From: Bdellovibrionales bacterium
GTDB lineage: Bacteria; Bdellovibrionota; Bacteriovoracia; Bacteriovoracales; Bacteriovoracaceae
Length of the DNA stretch: 14,317 nt
Assembly (NCBI GenBank): GCA_023250775.1
Contig: JAHFAA010000040.1
Span: forward strand, 1-14,317
Direction of reading: 5' to 3'
Shown: positions 1 through 7,359 of the stretch, piece by piece
Numbering within the stretch: the first letter of the stretch is position 1
Layout: every line of letters starts with the position of its first letter
Notes under the pieces: generated by a model
What the model was told of the DNA's origin: nothing
What the model saw: the letters and a program-made list of their open reading frames with translations, nothing else
Database searches by the model: none
Made by a program: the position numbers and the translations under genes

Positions 1-1
1 T

Positions 2-115
2 TTTTTGGCAAGTATCTCGATAAACTTGATGGGGGTTTTTCCTTATCTCATGTTTAAGGCCCATCCTCCTGCAAGCGAACCAGAATTAGATGATTCTCTA
101 GTGAAGGGGAATTAA
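2..115 (+). CDS. Possible C-terminal end of a membrane protein, cut by the left window edge
   Basis: A plus-strand frame is open from the window edge to a TAA at 113-115 (37 codons). It reads as a hydrophobic stretch (about residues 1-18, with FLASISINLMGVFPYLMF) followed by a polar, acidic tail ending in DDSLVKGN, which is the usual look of the last transmembrane helix of an inner-membrane protein. It would converge on the glycosyltransferase gene and overlap its last 18 bases (98-115). I cannot assign a family from so short a piece. A second frame, starting at base 1 and stopping at 55-57, is also open but shorter. The call rests only on composition and on the position of the stop. Confidence 0.35.
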   Translation, partial: FLASISINLMGVFPYLMFKAHPPASEPELDDSLVKGN

Positions 116-1147
116 GCCGATCCCTTTTTCCGAGAGCATTAGGGTGAGCAAAAAATCTGCAGGCCAAGGCAGCGCCAATTTACTGCGCATTTTATTGGGG
201 ATTCGCGAACCAAAGAATAATTTAGGGACAAGTCCGGCCCCAGGAATAATCAAGTTCTTCCAATGCTTGGGCGGGACTTTCCAAGGGGTAGAAATCCATT
301 CGATCTTTTCAACGCCGATTTGGGCAATAAGATTGGAAGAATAAATCTCCGGTTTTCCAACAATGAAAACCTCGGCCCGCTTTTCCGGAACCCAAAAATT
401 TTCTAGCCTCAAGATGCGCTCTTTCATAAATTTTGGATGCGTTCCTAAATAGGCAAGAGTTTCGGTCATAGCATCAAAACGTCGCTCACGACGCTGATAT
501 TTAGGAAGTTTATTGTCGCCATGGTAAAGGCGAAGAATATCTTGCTTTTTAATTTTGTAGGACTCAGTTTCGCGGACGTGACCATAATGAAAAATTCTGG
601 CATCTGAATAGAAAATCTTTTTGGCCGGTCGAAAACTTTGGGCATCTCCCCAGCTTTCTAAACTTGAATCAAGCTTAATGGCCCTAATCTCCTGAGGATA
701 CCATTTTTTGTTAATGGCCAAGCGACGATGGCCTTGCCAAAAATGCAAGTAGCGAAAGGCAACGGCATCAGCACCTTCTGCCTGTGCCTTTTCTAGGTCA
801 GAACGAATTAATTCAAAATCGTCTTCATGCAATACCTCATCGGCCTGGAGGTAAAACCCCCAAGCTGCCGGTGTTTTTTGATGGGCCGTGCGAAGGAGCT
901 TCAAGGCAATATTGGTTTGTTCAGACAAAATAATTCCACCTTGGCGAGATTTTTCATCCCACACGGTTGGAATGATTTCCATATTTTTAAAATCGCTCAC
1001 TGCCTTTTCTGTGCCATCTTCACTGGCACCAAGGGCCAAGAAAATTTTCTCACAAACACCCGCAAGCGAGAGAAGTGATTCTCGAAATGAATAGTCGTAT
1101 TTAATGCCATTGCGTAGAAGGGTGAAACCGAATAATCGCACCATCAC
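98..1147 (-). CDS. Family-2-like glycosyltransferase with an extra C-terminal region
   Basis: The product is 349 residues, probably a cytoplasmic enzyme transferring a sugar from a nucleotide-sugar donor onto a surface glycan or glycolipid; donor and acceptor are unknown. The N-terminal part (about 1-200) resembles a GT-A fold: an opening beta strand with LLRNG, an acidic loop ASEDGTEKAV at 41-50, and a possible metal-binding triplet ADE at 102-104 after a hydrophobic strand (WGFYLQADE). Residues 130-230 carry many aromatic and basic residues, including FHYGHVRE near 186-193. Residues about 255-349 form a further segment (AEVFIVGKPEIYSS onward) that I cannot assign. The first codon after the upstream stop is GTG (1147), followed directly by ATG (1144); either could start translation, and ATG is more likely. 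The upstream stop TGA abuts the GTG, so this is the last gene of the minus-strand operon. Family assignment is moderately sure; specificity is unknown. Confidence 0.7.
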   Translation of the reverse strand: MMVRLFGFTLLRNGIKYDYSFRESLLSLAGVCEKIFLALGASEDGTEKAVSDFKNMEIIPTVWDEKSRQGGIILSEQTNIALKLLRTAHQKTPAAWGFYLQADEVLHEDDFELIRSDLEKAQAEGADAVAFRYLHFWQGHRRLAINKKWYPQEIRAIKLDSSLESWGDAQSFRPAKKIFYSDARIFHYGHVRETESYKIKKQDILRLYHGDNKLPKYQRRERRFDAMTETLAYLGTHPKFMKERILRLENFWVPEKRAEVFIVGKPEIYSSNLIAQIGVEKIEWISTPWKVPPKHWKNLIIPGAGLVPKLFFGSRIPNKMRSKLALPWPADFLLTLMLSEKGIGLIPLH

Positions 1148-1783
1148 TCAATCCATAAATTGGAAAATACGTTCGGGAGGTAAATGAGAATAGCGCGTCC
1201 ACTTAGTTTTGAAATATTCAAGTTTCATCAAAAAATTTGTTTCAAATTCTCGGCTTCCGGTTTTTTGAACCTTACGCGCATCACGCACCAATTTGCCGGT
1301 CATTTCCCGAGGAAGAATGCACACACCACTTAAAAGAAAACGTTCACCTTTATAATCCAATGATCTGCCGGTGAATAAATCTCCTCTAAGAAGTCCGGGA
1401 GTTGGATGTTCACTTGAGAGGGTAAGTTTAGGCCCTTTGTGCAAATGATCTTTGACCACTTTTATATTTTTGTATGTTTCTCCGCCATATTGGAAAAGCG
1501 AATGATTCAGCTTGCTGAAGGCCTCAGCTAAATCCTCTGGAAGTTCATGTCGGCGGGCATATTCATCCATGACCGATGACTGAAATTCTGGGGCAATATA
1601 CTGAAGCACATACCAATCGTTAAAGGCATTGACTCGATTTTCATAATCGTCATCATCATCATTAATTTGACCGGTGAGAATGGTGTATTCTTTTTTGGCC
1701 TCAAGAACCATGGGATAAAAGTCACCGCTGGAGTATTCCTTCAGTGCCTTTTCGAGATGTTTAAAAATTAACCCCATTGCCAT
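1148..1783 (-). CDS. Uncharacterised protein, 211 residues
   Basis: I do not recognise this protein. It has no signal peptide or membrane segment and should be cytoplasmic. The N-terminal half is mostly helical and charged (EKALKEYSSGDFYPMVLEAKKEY), with an acidic run D42-D46 encoded by GAT/GAC repeats. Aromatic residues cluster at 55-68 (FNDWYVLQYIAPEF). The second half has a proline/glycine-rich middle (about 116-155) and a basic C-terminus (KVQKTGSREFETNF... KTKWTRYSHLPPERIF). It starts 2 nt after the lepA stop. The first ATG (1783) has almost no room for a Shine-Dalgarno sequence, while the second ATG (1777) has AGGG about 6 nt upstream, so the true product may be 209 residues. It abuts the glycosyltransferase start, so the two are probably translated together. 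The intact frame and tight packing make it a real gene. Confidence 0.75.
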   Translation of the reverse strand: MAMGLIFKHLEKALKEYSSGDFYPMVLEAKKEYTILTGQINDDDDDYENRVNAFNDWYVLQYIAPEFQSSVMDEYARRHELPEDLAEAFSKLNHSLFQYGGETYKNIKVVKDHLHKGPKLTLSSEHPTPGLLRGDLFTGRSLDYKGERFLLSGVCILPREMTGKLVRDARKVQKTGSREFETNFLMKLEYFKTKWTRYSHLPPERIFQFMD

Positions 1784-1785
1784 CC

Positions 1786-3585
1786 CTATTCATCGATTTT
1801 GAGCACGGCCAAAAAGGCCTCTTGGGGAACTTCAACGGTGCCCACCATCTTCATGCGTTTCTTGCCTTCTTTTTGTTTCTCAAGAAGTTTACGTTTTCGA
1901 CTGATATCTCCGCCATAGCATTTTGCTAACACGTTCTTACGCAAGGCCTTAACCGTTTCACGCGCCAAAATCTTGGCGCCAACCGCAGCCTGAATCGCAA
2001 TATCAAATTGCTGTCGGTCGATAATCCCTTGCAAGCGTGTGACCAAGCTTCTTCCCTTGAAGTAGGCATTTGAACGGTGGCAGATAATAGACAAGGCATC
2101 CACAGGATCACCATTTAACAAAATATCAACCTTCACCAAATCGGCGGCCTTGTATCCAGTCAGCTCATAGTCCATACTGGCATAGCCTTTGGTCTGGCCT
2201 TTAAGTTTATCATAAAAATCAAAAACAATTTCACTCAATGGCAGATCATAAAAAATTTGTACCCGATCGGGTGTGATATAACGCAAGTCGGTTTGCACGC
2301 CCCGACGTTCTTCACAGAGTGTAATAATTCTACCCACAAATTCATTGGGTACATGAATGGATACGTGCACGATAGGCTCATGAATCTCTGCCTGAGTGCC
2401 GGGATCGGGCATGTCAGCAGGATTGTGAACCATCATTTCCTTGCCATTAACCAACTTAACCAGGTAATTGCAAGAAGGTGCGGTACAAATGAGGTTGAGG
2501 CCATAGTGTCGCTCAAGCCTTTCTTGAATGATGTTCATGTGTAAAAGACCGAGGAAGCCACAGCTGTATCCAAAACCTAGCGCGGTTGAAGTCTCCGGTT
2601 CGTAGGTAAAGGAAGAATCATTCAAGGCCAATTTTTCCAGCGAGGACTTTAAATTTTCATAATCATTCGATTCAACCGGAAAAATTCCGCAAAACACCAT
2701 GGGCTTAACTTCTTTATAGCCAGGCAAACTGGGTGTTTCAATTTTAGAGGCGTGAACAACCGTATCACCAATTTTTACGTCACGAAGATTCTTGATTCCG
2801 CAAATCAACATTCCAACTTCACCGGCCTGCAACTCATCAATCTCTGTAAAGAAAGGCGAATTAACTCCCAACTTAATGACTTCAAATTGATGACTGGAAT
2901 ATTTTAAATAAATTAAATCTTTTTTCTTAACGATCCCTTCAACAACGCGAACTAAAATCACCACCCCTTGATAGGCATCAAACCATGAGTCGAAAATCAG
3001 TGCCTGGAGTGGATTATTGTTTCGGCCCTTGGGAGGAGGAATTTTTTTTACAATGTGCTCAAGCAGTAGATCAACGCCGAGGCCGGACTTGGCAGACACC
3101 AGGGCAGCATCATGAGCATCAAGACCAATAATCTCTTCAACCTCACGCCGCACTTTTTCCACGTCGGCATGAGGCAGATCGATTTTGTTGATCACAGGGA
3201 CAACTTCTAAATTATTTTCCAAGGCCATGTACACATTGGCCAAGGTTTGGGCCTCGACACCTTGAGAAGCGTCAACGACCAAAAGCGCGCCGTCACAGGA
3301 GGCCAGAGATCGGCTTACTTCATAGGCAAAATCTACGTGCCCAGGAGTATCGATCAAATTGAACTGATAAGTTAAACCATCATTGGCCTTGTACATTAAC
3401 CGTACTGTTTGGGCCTTAATGGTAATTCCACGCTCGCGTTCCAAATCCATATTGTCCAGAAGACGATCTTGCATTTCTCGCTTCGCGATGGAATTGGTCA
3501 TTTCTAAAATACGATCAGCAAGGGTCGATTTGCCATGGTCGATATGCGCGATAATAGAAAAATTCCGAATAAACGATTGGTCCAT
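1786..3585 (-). CDS. lepA: Elongation factor 4 (LepA), ribosome-associated GTPase
   Basis: The 599-residue length is standard for EF4, a cytoplasmic and membrane-associated GTPase that binds ribosomes and affects translocation and ribosome assembly. All G motifs are visible: G1 AHIDHGKST (13-21), G2 RGITI (52-56), G3 DTPGH (79-83), G4 NKID (133-136) and G5 SAK (164-166). Beta-barrel domain II follows (about 190-285), then EF-G-like domains III and V, and the EF4-specific C-terminal domain rich in basic residues, with YGGDISRKRKLLEKQKEGKK near 558-577. It has no domain IV, as expected for EF4. The ATG at 3585 has no clear Shine-Dalgarno sequence, although its stop-to-start gap from the sensor gene is only 27 nt. 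lepA is often next to lepB (signal peptidase) in other bacteria; here that neighbour is absent and the upstream genes are K+ uptake and a membrane sensor. Identity is secure. Confidence 0.98.
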   Translation of the reverse strand: MDQSFIRNFSIIAHIDHGKSTLADRILEMTNSIAKREMQDRLLDNMDLERERGITIKAQTVRLMYKANDGLTYQFNLIDTPGHVDFAYEVSRSLASCDGALLVVDASQGVEAQTLANVYMALENNLEVVPVINKIDLPHADVEKVRREVEEIIGLDAHDAALVSAKSGLGVDLLLEHIVKKIPPPKGRNNNPLQALIFDSWFDAYQGVVILVRVVEGIVKKKDLIYLKYSSHQFEVIKLGVNSPFFTEIDELQAGEVGMLICGIKNLRDVKIGDTVVHASKIETPSLPGYKEVKPMVFCGIFPVESNDYENLKSSLEKLALNDSSFTYEPETSTALGFGYSCGFLGLLHMNIIQERLERHYGLNLICTAPSCNYLVKLVNGKEMMVHNPADMPDPGTQAEIHEPIVHVSIHVPNEFVGRIITLCEERRGVQTDLRYITPDRVQIFYDLPLSEIVFDFYDKLKGQTKGYASMDYELTGYKAADLVKVDILLNGDPVDALSIICHRSNAYFKGRSLVTRLQGIIDRQQFDIAIQAAVGAKILARETVKALRKNVLAKCYGGDISRKRKLLEKQKEGKKRMKMVGTVEVPQEAFLAVLKIDE

Positions 3586-3612
3586 GGTACCGTTTTGAAA
3601 TGTGTATGGTGT

Positions 3613-4800
3613 TTAAACAAATGCTTCGGTGGACACTACCATAAGGTAGTAATCAAGGGAACTTTCTTTTCCACGGATCGGGATGACGTTCCCAAACCCG
3701 GTGTAGATGATTGGTTCTTTATGAGTTTCAGTCCCCTTTGACACATCGCCCTCAGCCACTTCCATAATTTCTTCGCCTTGCCTTGAAGTGATGATGATTT
3801 CAGCGTTCTCAATTTTTGAACGACGCTTAATTGCTAGATCATAGGTTTCGATGATGGAAGAAGGAATAACCGTCTCCTGCATCAACTTGCCAATGACATC
3901 TTCCGATTGAACCTTCAAAAGGGAATAGAGCCAGTTATTCATGTAAGTAAGCCGGCCTTCGGCATCGGCAATCAAAATGGGTTTTTTCACTAAATTGGCC
4001 AAAGAATCAAATTTTCGAAGCTCCACCGCCACACGATCGGCCCGGAGATCATCAAAAATCTTAAAGGCCCTAATCATCTTGTTCATCTCTCGCGCCAAAT
4101 CTCCAATTTCATCGTCCTGATTGTAATAGATGCTAACGTCAAAATTGCACTCTTGCAGTTCGCGAATGGCATCTTTAATTTTTTTGAAAGGCAGCGCAAT
4201 TTTAGTTGGGACGACGAGTCCGAGAATAATTGTTCCCAAAAAACCAATGATCAGGGTGATCATCATATTTCGTTTAGTCTCATTGATAATTTTCTTAATA
4301 CTCTTACCGCGTTCGATTGATTGGCCGAGCTGAGCATCTTGCAATTCAGAAAATGAATCCAGAATTTTATCCGCCAAATCGGCAATGGATGACATCCCTA
4401 CATTATCGCGGCCATAAAATGCGGCCTTATTAAGCACCAGTTTGAGCGAGTCCACATAGGACACCATCTGGGCGACAATTCTTTTTACCTCGACGTCGGT
4501 GTACAGCGCCTCGAGCGAATTGAGCTGAGAGGTAAAGCTTTCACACAAGGCCACAATTTTACTAACACGCTCGGGACTTGGCCCGGCGGAAAGAATCTCG
4601 CGCTGTTTTTTCAAAATTGTGATGGCAGAAATTCTGATCTCATCAGTCAAAAGCGAGGCCCTATTGGAACTCACGGTGATGAGCTCAATTCCTTTGTTTA
4701 AGGAATTCAGGAAGTGAAAGACCGTTCCCGACAAGATAAGGACAACGATGTTCGCCACGATAAAACTTAAAACGACACGTCCACGTAAACTAAGACTCAC
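3613..4800 (-). CDS. Two-TM HAMP-PAS receptor without a recognisable output domain
   Basis: The protein has 395 residues. A short basic N-terminus leads into TM1 (about 8-31). A helical, probably periplasmic sensor region follows (about 32-177), similar in style to four-helix-bundle receptors. TM2 is at about 178-199. A HAMP linker follows (about 200-250), with the typical proline P204 and the DEIGDLAREMNKM helix-2 signature (230-242). The last part is a PAS-like domain (about 264-392) with PILIADAEGRLTYMNN at 274-289. The protein then ends: I see no histidine-kinase, GGDEF, EAL, methyl-accepting or phosphatase domain. The start is GTG, preceded by a perfect AGGAGG at 4 nt spacing that overlaps the ktrA stop, so translation is probably coupled. 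Lying between ktrA and lepA, it may sense an osmotic or ionic cue and signal through a partner protein; that role is inference. The domain architecture is fairly sure, the ligand unknown. Confidence 0.8.
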   Translation of the reverse strand: MSLSLRGRVVLSFIVANIVVLILSGTVFHFLNSLNKGIELITVSSNRASLLTDEIRISAITILKKQREILSAGPSPERVSKIVALCESFTSQLNSLEALYTDVEVKRIVAQMVSYVDSLKLVLNKAAFYGRDNVGMSSIADLADKILDSFSELQDAQLGQSIERGKSIKKIINETKRNMMITLIIGFLGTIILGLVVPTKIALPFKKIKDAIRELQECNFDVSIYYNQDDEIGDLAREMNKMIRAFKIFDDLRADRVAVELRKFDSLANLVKKPILIADAEGRLTYMNNWLYSLLKVQSEDVIGKLMQETVIPSSIIETYDLAIKRRSKIENAEIIITSRQGEEIMEVAEGDVSKGTETHKEPIIYTGFGNVIPIRGKESSLDYYLMVVSTEAFV

Positions 4801-4804
4801 AGCG

Positions 4805-4810
4805 CCTCCT
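4805..4810 (-). promoter_or_regulatory. Strong Shine-Dalgarno AGGAGG fixing the GTG start of the sensor gene
   Basis: The minus strand reads AGGAGG four bases before a GTG codon at 4800-4798. The motif overlaps the TAG stop of ktrA (4811-4809). It is the best ribosome-binding site in the left operon, supports the GTG start, and suggests that ribosomes ending ktrA can restart on the sensor gene. Confidence 0.8.
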
Positions 4811-5504
4811 AATGATCGGCCAAATCTTCAAATAGACGATTAAAGTTTTTTTCTGCCCCGATTAACACGACAACGGCATCAGACTCAATGACGTCCATGG
4901 GCATTGGCGCATCATTAATTTCAATTTGGTAAGATGGTCGTCCATCCTCAGTGATAAAGGGAATACGCTTTTGCAAGGCCACAATATTGAGGCCGTAATT
5001 TTGACGGATTTTACTTTCCACCAAGGTTTTTCCCTCGAAGCGGCGGCCCAATTTGATTTCCACCAAGGAGTAACCGGCGGCAAAGTTGTAACGCTGAAGA
5101 ACGTGCGGGGCGATGATTTGAGAAGCGATGATTTCACCCATATCTTCTTCAACTTTAATAATATCGGAAGCACCAATTTCTCGCAGAACGTGTTCATGCA
5201 AATGTCCGGTGGCACGAGCAATAACCCGACCTACACCGAGCTTTCGCAACATGGCCACGGCCAAGATCGAGGTCTGGACATTGTCACCAATCGCCACGAT
5301 GGCGGTATCCACATCGCTAATATTGATGGCGCGCAAAGAACGCTCGTCTGTAACATCAAGGGAGACAGCATGAGTCACGCGATCTTTGATTTTTTCCACA
5401 AGCTCTTCACTGATATCAATGGCGATGACTTCAGCTCCTTTCTCGTGGAGACTTGTCGCGGTTTTTGCACCAAAAGTTCCCAATCCAATTACAGCAGCCA
5501 ACAT
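4809..5504 (-). CDS. ktrA: KtrA/TrkA-type RCK subunit regulating K+ uptake
   Basis: This 231-residue cytoplasmic protein should form a ring that binds nucleotides and gates the membrane K+ channel subunit encoded just upstream. The N-terminal RCK domain (about 1-125) has the Rossmann motif GLGTFG (7-12) and an acidic residue at the end of strand 2 (D30) expected to contact the adenosine ribose, plus the family-like stretch GASDIIKVEEDMG (111-123). The RCK-C domain (about 145-228) starts at SLVEIKLGRRFEGKTL. One RCK-N plus one RCK-C, at about 220-230 residues, is the KtrA arrangement rather than the doubled 450-residue TrkA of E. coli. The start ATG has AAAGGA 7 nt upstream. A stem-loop lies in the 29-nt gap after ktrB. 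Function is secure at family level. Confidence 0.93.
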   Translation of the reverse strand: MLAAVIGLGTFGAKTATSLHEKGAEVIAIDISEELVEKIKDRVTHAVSLDVTDERSLRAINISDVDTAIVAIGDNVQTSILAVAMLRKLGVGRVIARATGHLHEHVLREIGASDIIKVEEDMGEIIASQIIAPHVLQRYNFAAGYSLVEIKLGRRFEGKTLVESKIRQNYGLNIVALQKRIPFITEDGRPSYQIEINDAPMPMDVIESDAVVVLIGAEKNFNRLFEDLADH

Positions 5505-5517
5505 ACAACGATCCTTT

Positions 5518-5531
5518 TGTACCGAAGTACA
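5518..5531 (-). other. Intercistronic hairpin with cUUCGg tetraloop between ktrB and ktrA
   Basis: On the minus strand, TGTAC (5531-5527), loop TTCG (5526-5523) and GTACA (5522-5518) form a perfect 5-bp stem closed by C-G over a UUCG loop, the exceptionally stable tetraloop class. It starts 2 nt after the ktrB stop and ends just before the ktrA Shine-Dalgarno AAAGGA. No U-tract follows (the next bases are AAAGG), so it is not a terminator. It could protect the upstream mRNA end or set the ktrB:ktrA ratio; that is inference. Confidence 0.6.
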
Positions 5532-5533
5532 GG

Positions 5534-7270
5534 TTATCCAATCATGACTCGACCATCTGGATATTCAAACTTTCCACGCTTCACGGCGTTCTCACCAACG
5601 GCCAAGGCCAAGGTTAAAGGCCCCACTCGTCCAATATACATAAGCAGCGTGATGGCCAACTTACCTCCCACGCTCAACTGAGGAGTAACCCCTAAACTCA
5701 AACCGACAGTGCCGAAGGCACTCACAACTTCAAACATAAGACTGAGTAAATTTTGATTGGGCTCAAGTCTCATGATTACCAAAACAAAAAAACAAACGAT
5801 GGCGGCAGATACAAAGGTCAAGCCAATGGCCTTCACAACTATCGGGGTCGGAATCGTTCGATCGAAGGCCGTCACATTACTTTGTCCTTTTAAAGTCGAA
5901 CGAATTGATTGGACCAAGATGGCAAAGGTTGTGGTTTTAATCCCGCCCGCTGTGGACCCAGGACTACCACCAACAAACATCAGCAGCATCAGCCCATAGG
6001 CGGTGAAAGGATGCAGTGAGGTCAGGGGGATAGTATTGAAACCCGCCGTACGAGTTGTCACCGATTGAAAGAAGGCAATTTGTATCTTTTCAAAAAGACT
6101 GTAGTCATCAAGGGCATTCAAATATTCACCAAATAAGATGAACAACGTTCCAGAAACAAGCAAAAAAAGTGTCGTGACTAGAACAATTTTTGTGTGCAAA
6201 GACAACCGCCCGAACGATTTTTTCCTGAACAACATGGCGCGCCCCTCGCGCAAAACGACGAAACCCAAGCCCCCCAAAATAATTAATAAGGCGACGGTTC
6301 CGTGAATGAGAGGACTGGTGGCAAAACTCTCCAAATTGTTATCGTAGAGACCGAAACCGGCATTACAAAAGGCCGAAATACTATGAAAAAATCCGTAGTA
6401 GAGGGCATCGGAAAATTCCACGCCCTCAAGACTGAAGCCAAAGGCCAAAATGATCGCCCCCCAAAGTTCAATGAAAAAAGTATATTTCACGATATCCACG
6501 ATCATATTGTAAATTTGATCCATGCCATCCACATCTAACAAATCTTGCATGAGGACGCGTTCGCGGGTGTGCATCTGGCGCCCCATCAAAATGGCCAGCG
6601 AAGACGAGAGAGTCATGAAACCTAAACCACCGACTTGAATCGTCCCCAGAAGAATCATCTGGCCAAATAAACTCAGGTTGGTTTTAACCGAAATGCTGGC
6701 CAATCCCGTCACGCATGCTGCTGAGGTTGTCATAAAAAGAGCATCAATCAAGGACACTTTTTGCCCTTCAGGAGCAGAGACGGGCAAGGCCAGAAGGAAT
6801 GTTCCAAGGGCGATGATGCCAACAAAAGAAAGCAGAACAATCTGCGCGGGAGAGAGGCGCCAGCTGGGCAGAATAGGTCTTCCACTACGCCACCACTTGG
6901 CCGCCTCGCCGCGACTGACTTCAGGCTGTTCATATAACGACAAAATGGTTGAAAGGAAATGGGCGGAGGAAAGCCAAAATGCAAATTCCTTATCACCAAA
7001 CGTGATGAAAAGAGGGAGCAAAATAATCAATGAAAAAATATGACGGCGGACAAAATCTTCAAGATTCTTGGAATGCAAATAACAGAAGGCCACAACAATA
7101 CTAAGCACGCAGGGAACGACATAGGCGCCGGCGGTGACAAGATCTGCGAGAACGTGGGCAGGCAGAAATGCAGGGATTCGACCCGTCATCTGCAAAGAAT
7201 AGAGCAGAATAAACGGCCCGTTAAACAGCATCTCTAATAAAAAGGGTAATCTTTGAGAGACTAATCTCAT
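5534..7270 (-). CDS. ktrB: KtrB/TrkH-type K+ channel subunit with a long N-terminal membrane extension
   Basis: This 578-residue inner-membrane protein of the superfamily of K+ transporters moves K+ (or Na+-coupled K+) into the cell, gated by the RCK subunit encoded next. The core (about 136-578) has four pseudo-repeats with filter loops visible at ACVTGL (185-190), FCNAGF (301-306), TTRTAGFN (405-412) and FGTVGL (519-524), each with the filter glycine (G189, G305, G410, G523). The intramembrane gating loop of the third repeat, GGSPGSTAGGIKTTT, is at 434-448, and YIGRVGP (545-551) lies in the last helix. Residues 1-135 are extra compared with KtrB and contain about four hydrophobic segments (near 12-30, 40-64, 75-91, 96-113). 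The ATG at 7270 has no clear Shine-Dalgarno sequence. It is the first gene of the minus-strand operon and is divergent from the methyltransferase gene. KtrB rather than TrkH is preferred because of the single-RCK partner. Confidence 0.93.
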   Translation of the reverse strand: MRLVSQRLPFLLEMLFNGPFILLYSLQMTGRIPAFLPAHVLADLVTAGAYVVPCVLSIVVAFCYLHSKNLEDFVRRHIFSLIILLPLFITFGDKEFAFWLSSAHFLSTILSLYEQPEVSRGEAAKWWRSGRPILPSWRLSPAQIVLLSFVGIIALGTFLLALPVSAPEGQKVSLIDALFMTTSAACVTGLASISVKTNLSLFGQMILLGTIQVGGLGFMTLSSSLAILMGRQMHTRERVLMQDLLDVDGMDQIYNMIVDIVKYTFFIELWGAIILAFGFSLEGVEFSDALYYGFFHSISAFCNAGFGLYDNNLESFATSPLIHGTVALLIILGGLGFVVLREGRAMLFRKKSFGRLSLHTKIVLVTTLFLLVSGTLFILFGEYLNALDDYSLFEKIQIAFFQSVTTRTAGFNTIPLTSLHPFTAYGLMLLMFVGGSPGSTAGGIKTTTFAILVQSIRSTLKGQSNVTAFDRTIPTPIVVKAIGLTFVSAAIVCFFVLVIMRLEPNQNLLSLMFEVVSAFGTVGLSLGVTPQLSVGGKLAITLLMYIGRVGPLTLALAVGENAVKRGKFEYPDGRVMIG

Positions 7271-7359
7271 GTGTTTGTGTTACTTAAACCGGTTATACAC
7301 TGTTTCTATAAGAAAATTATTTTAGCCCGTTCGTTTTAAGAAGGAAATGCCTTTCGACT
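7271..7359 (+). promoter_or_regulatory. Divergent promoter region between ktrB and the RNA methyltransferase gene
   Basis: This 89-bp AT-rich gap must hold starts for both directions. TTATA (7293-7297) and TATAA (7307-7311) form a small inverted repeat, giving a -10-like TATAAC on the minus strand (7297-7292) and TATAAG on the plus strand (7307-7312). TTAAAC (7284-7289) lies 17 nt before the plus-strand element but is a poor -35; no good -35 is seen for the minus strand. A palindrome AACCGGTT spans 7287-7294. A Shine-Dalgarno-like AAGGA (7341-7345) is 14 nt before the plus-strand ATG, longer than usual. The promoter calls are weak. Confidence 0.3.

Noticed and set aside
1645..1665. GAT/CAT trinucleotide repeat as a phase-variable tract
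   Set aside because: It is a short in-frame repeat coding for Asp. Gain or loss would change residue number but not frame, and the run is too short to expect high slippage.
4926..5681. A 251-codon open frame on the plus strand opposite ktrA and the end of ktrB
   Set aside because: It lies wholly antisense to two clearly conserved genes, its translation is rich in Ser, His and Asn with no family motif, and it has no good ribosome site.
6678..7043. A 121-codon plus-strand frame opposite the ktrB core
   Set aside because: It is antisense to the first filter loop and N-terminal helices of ktrB and has an arginine/methionine-rich composition without motifs.
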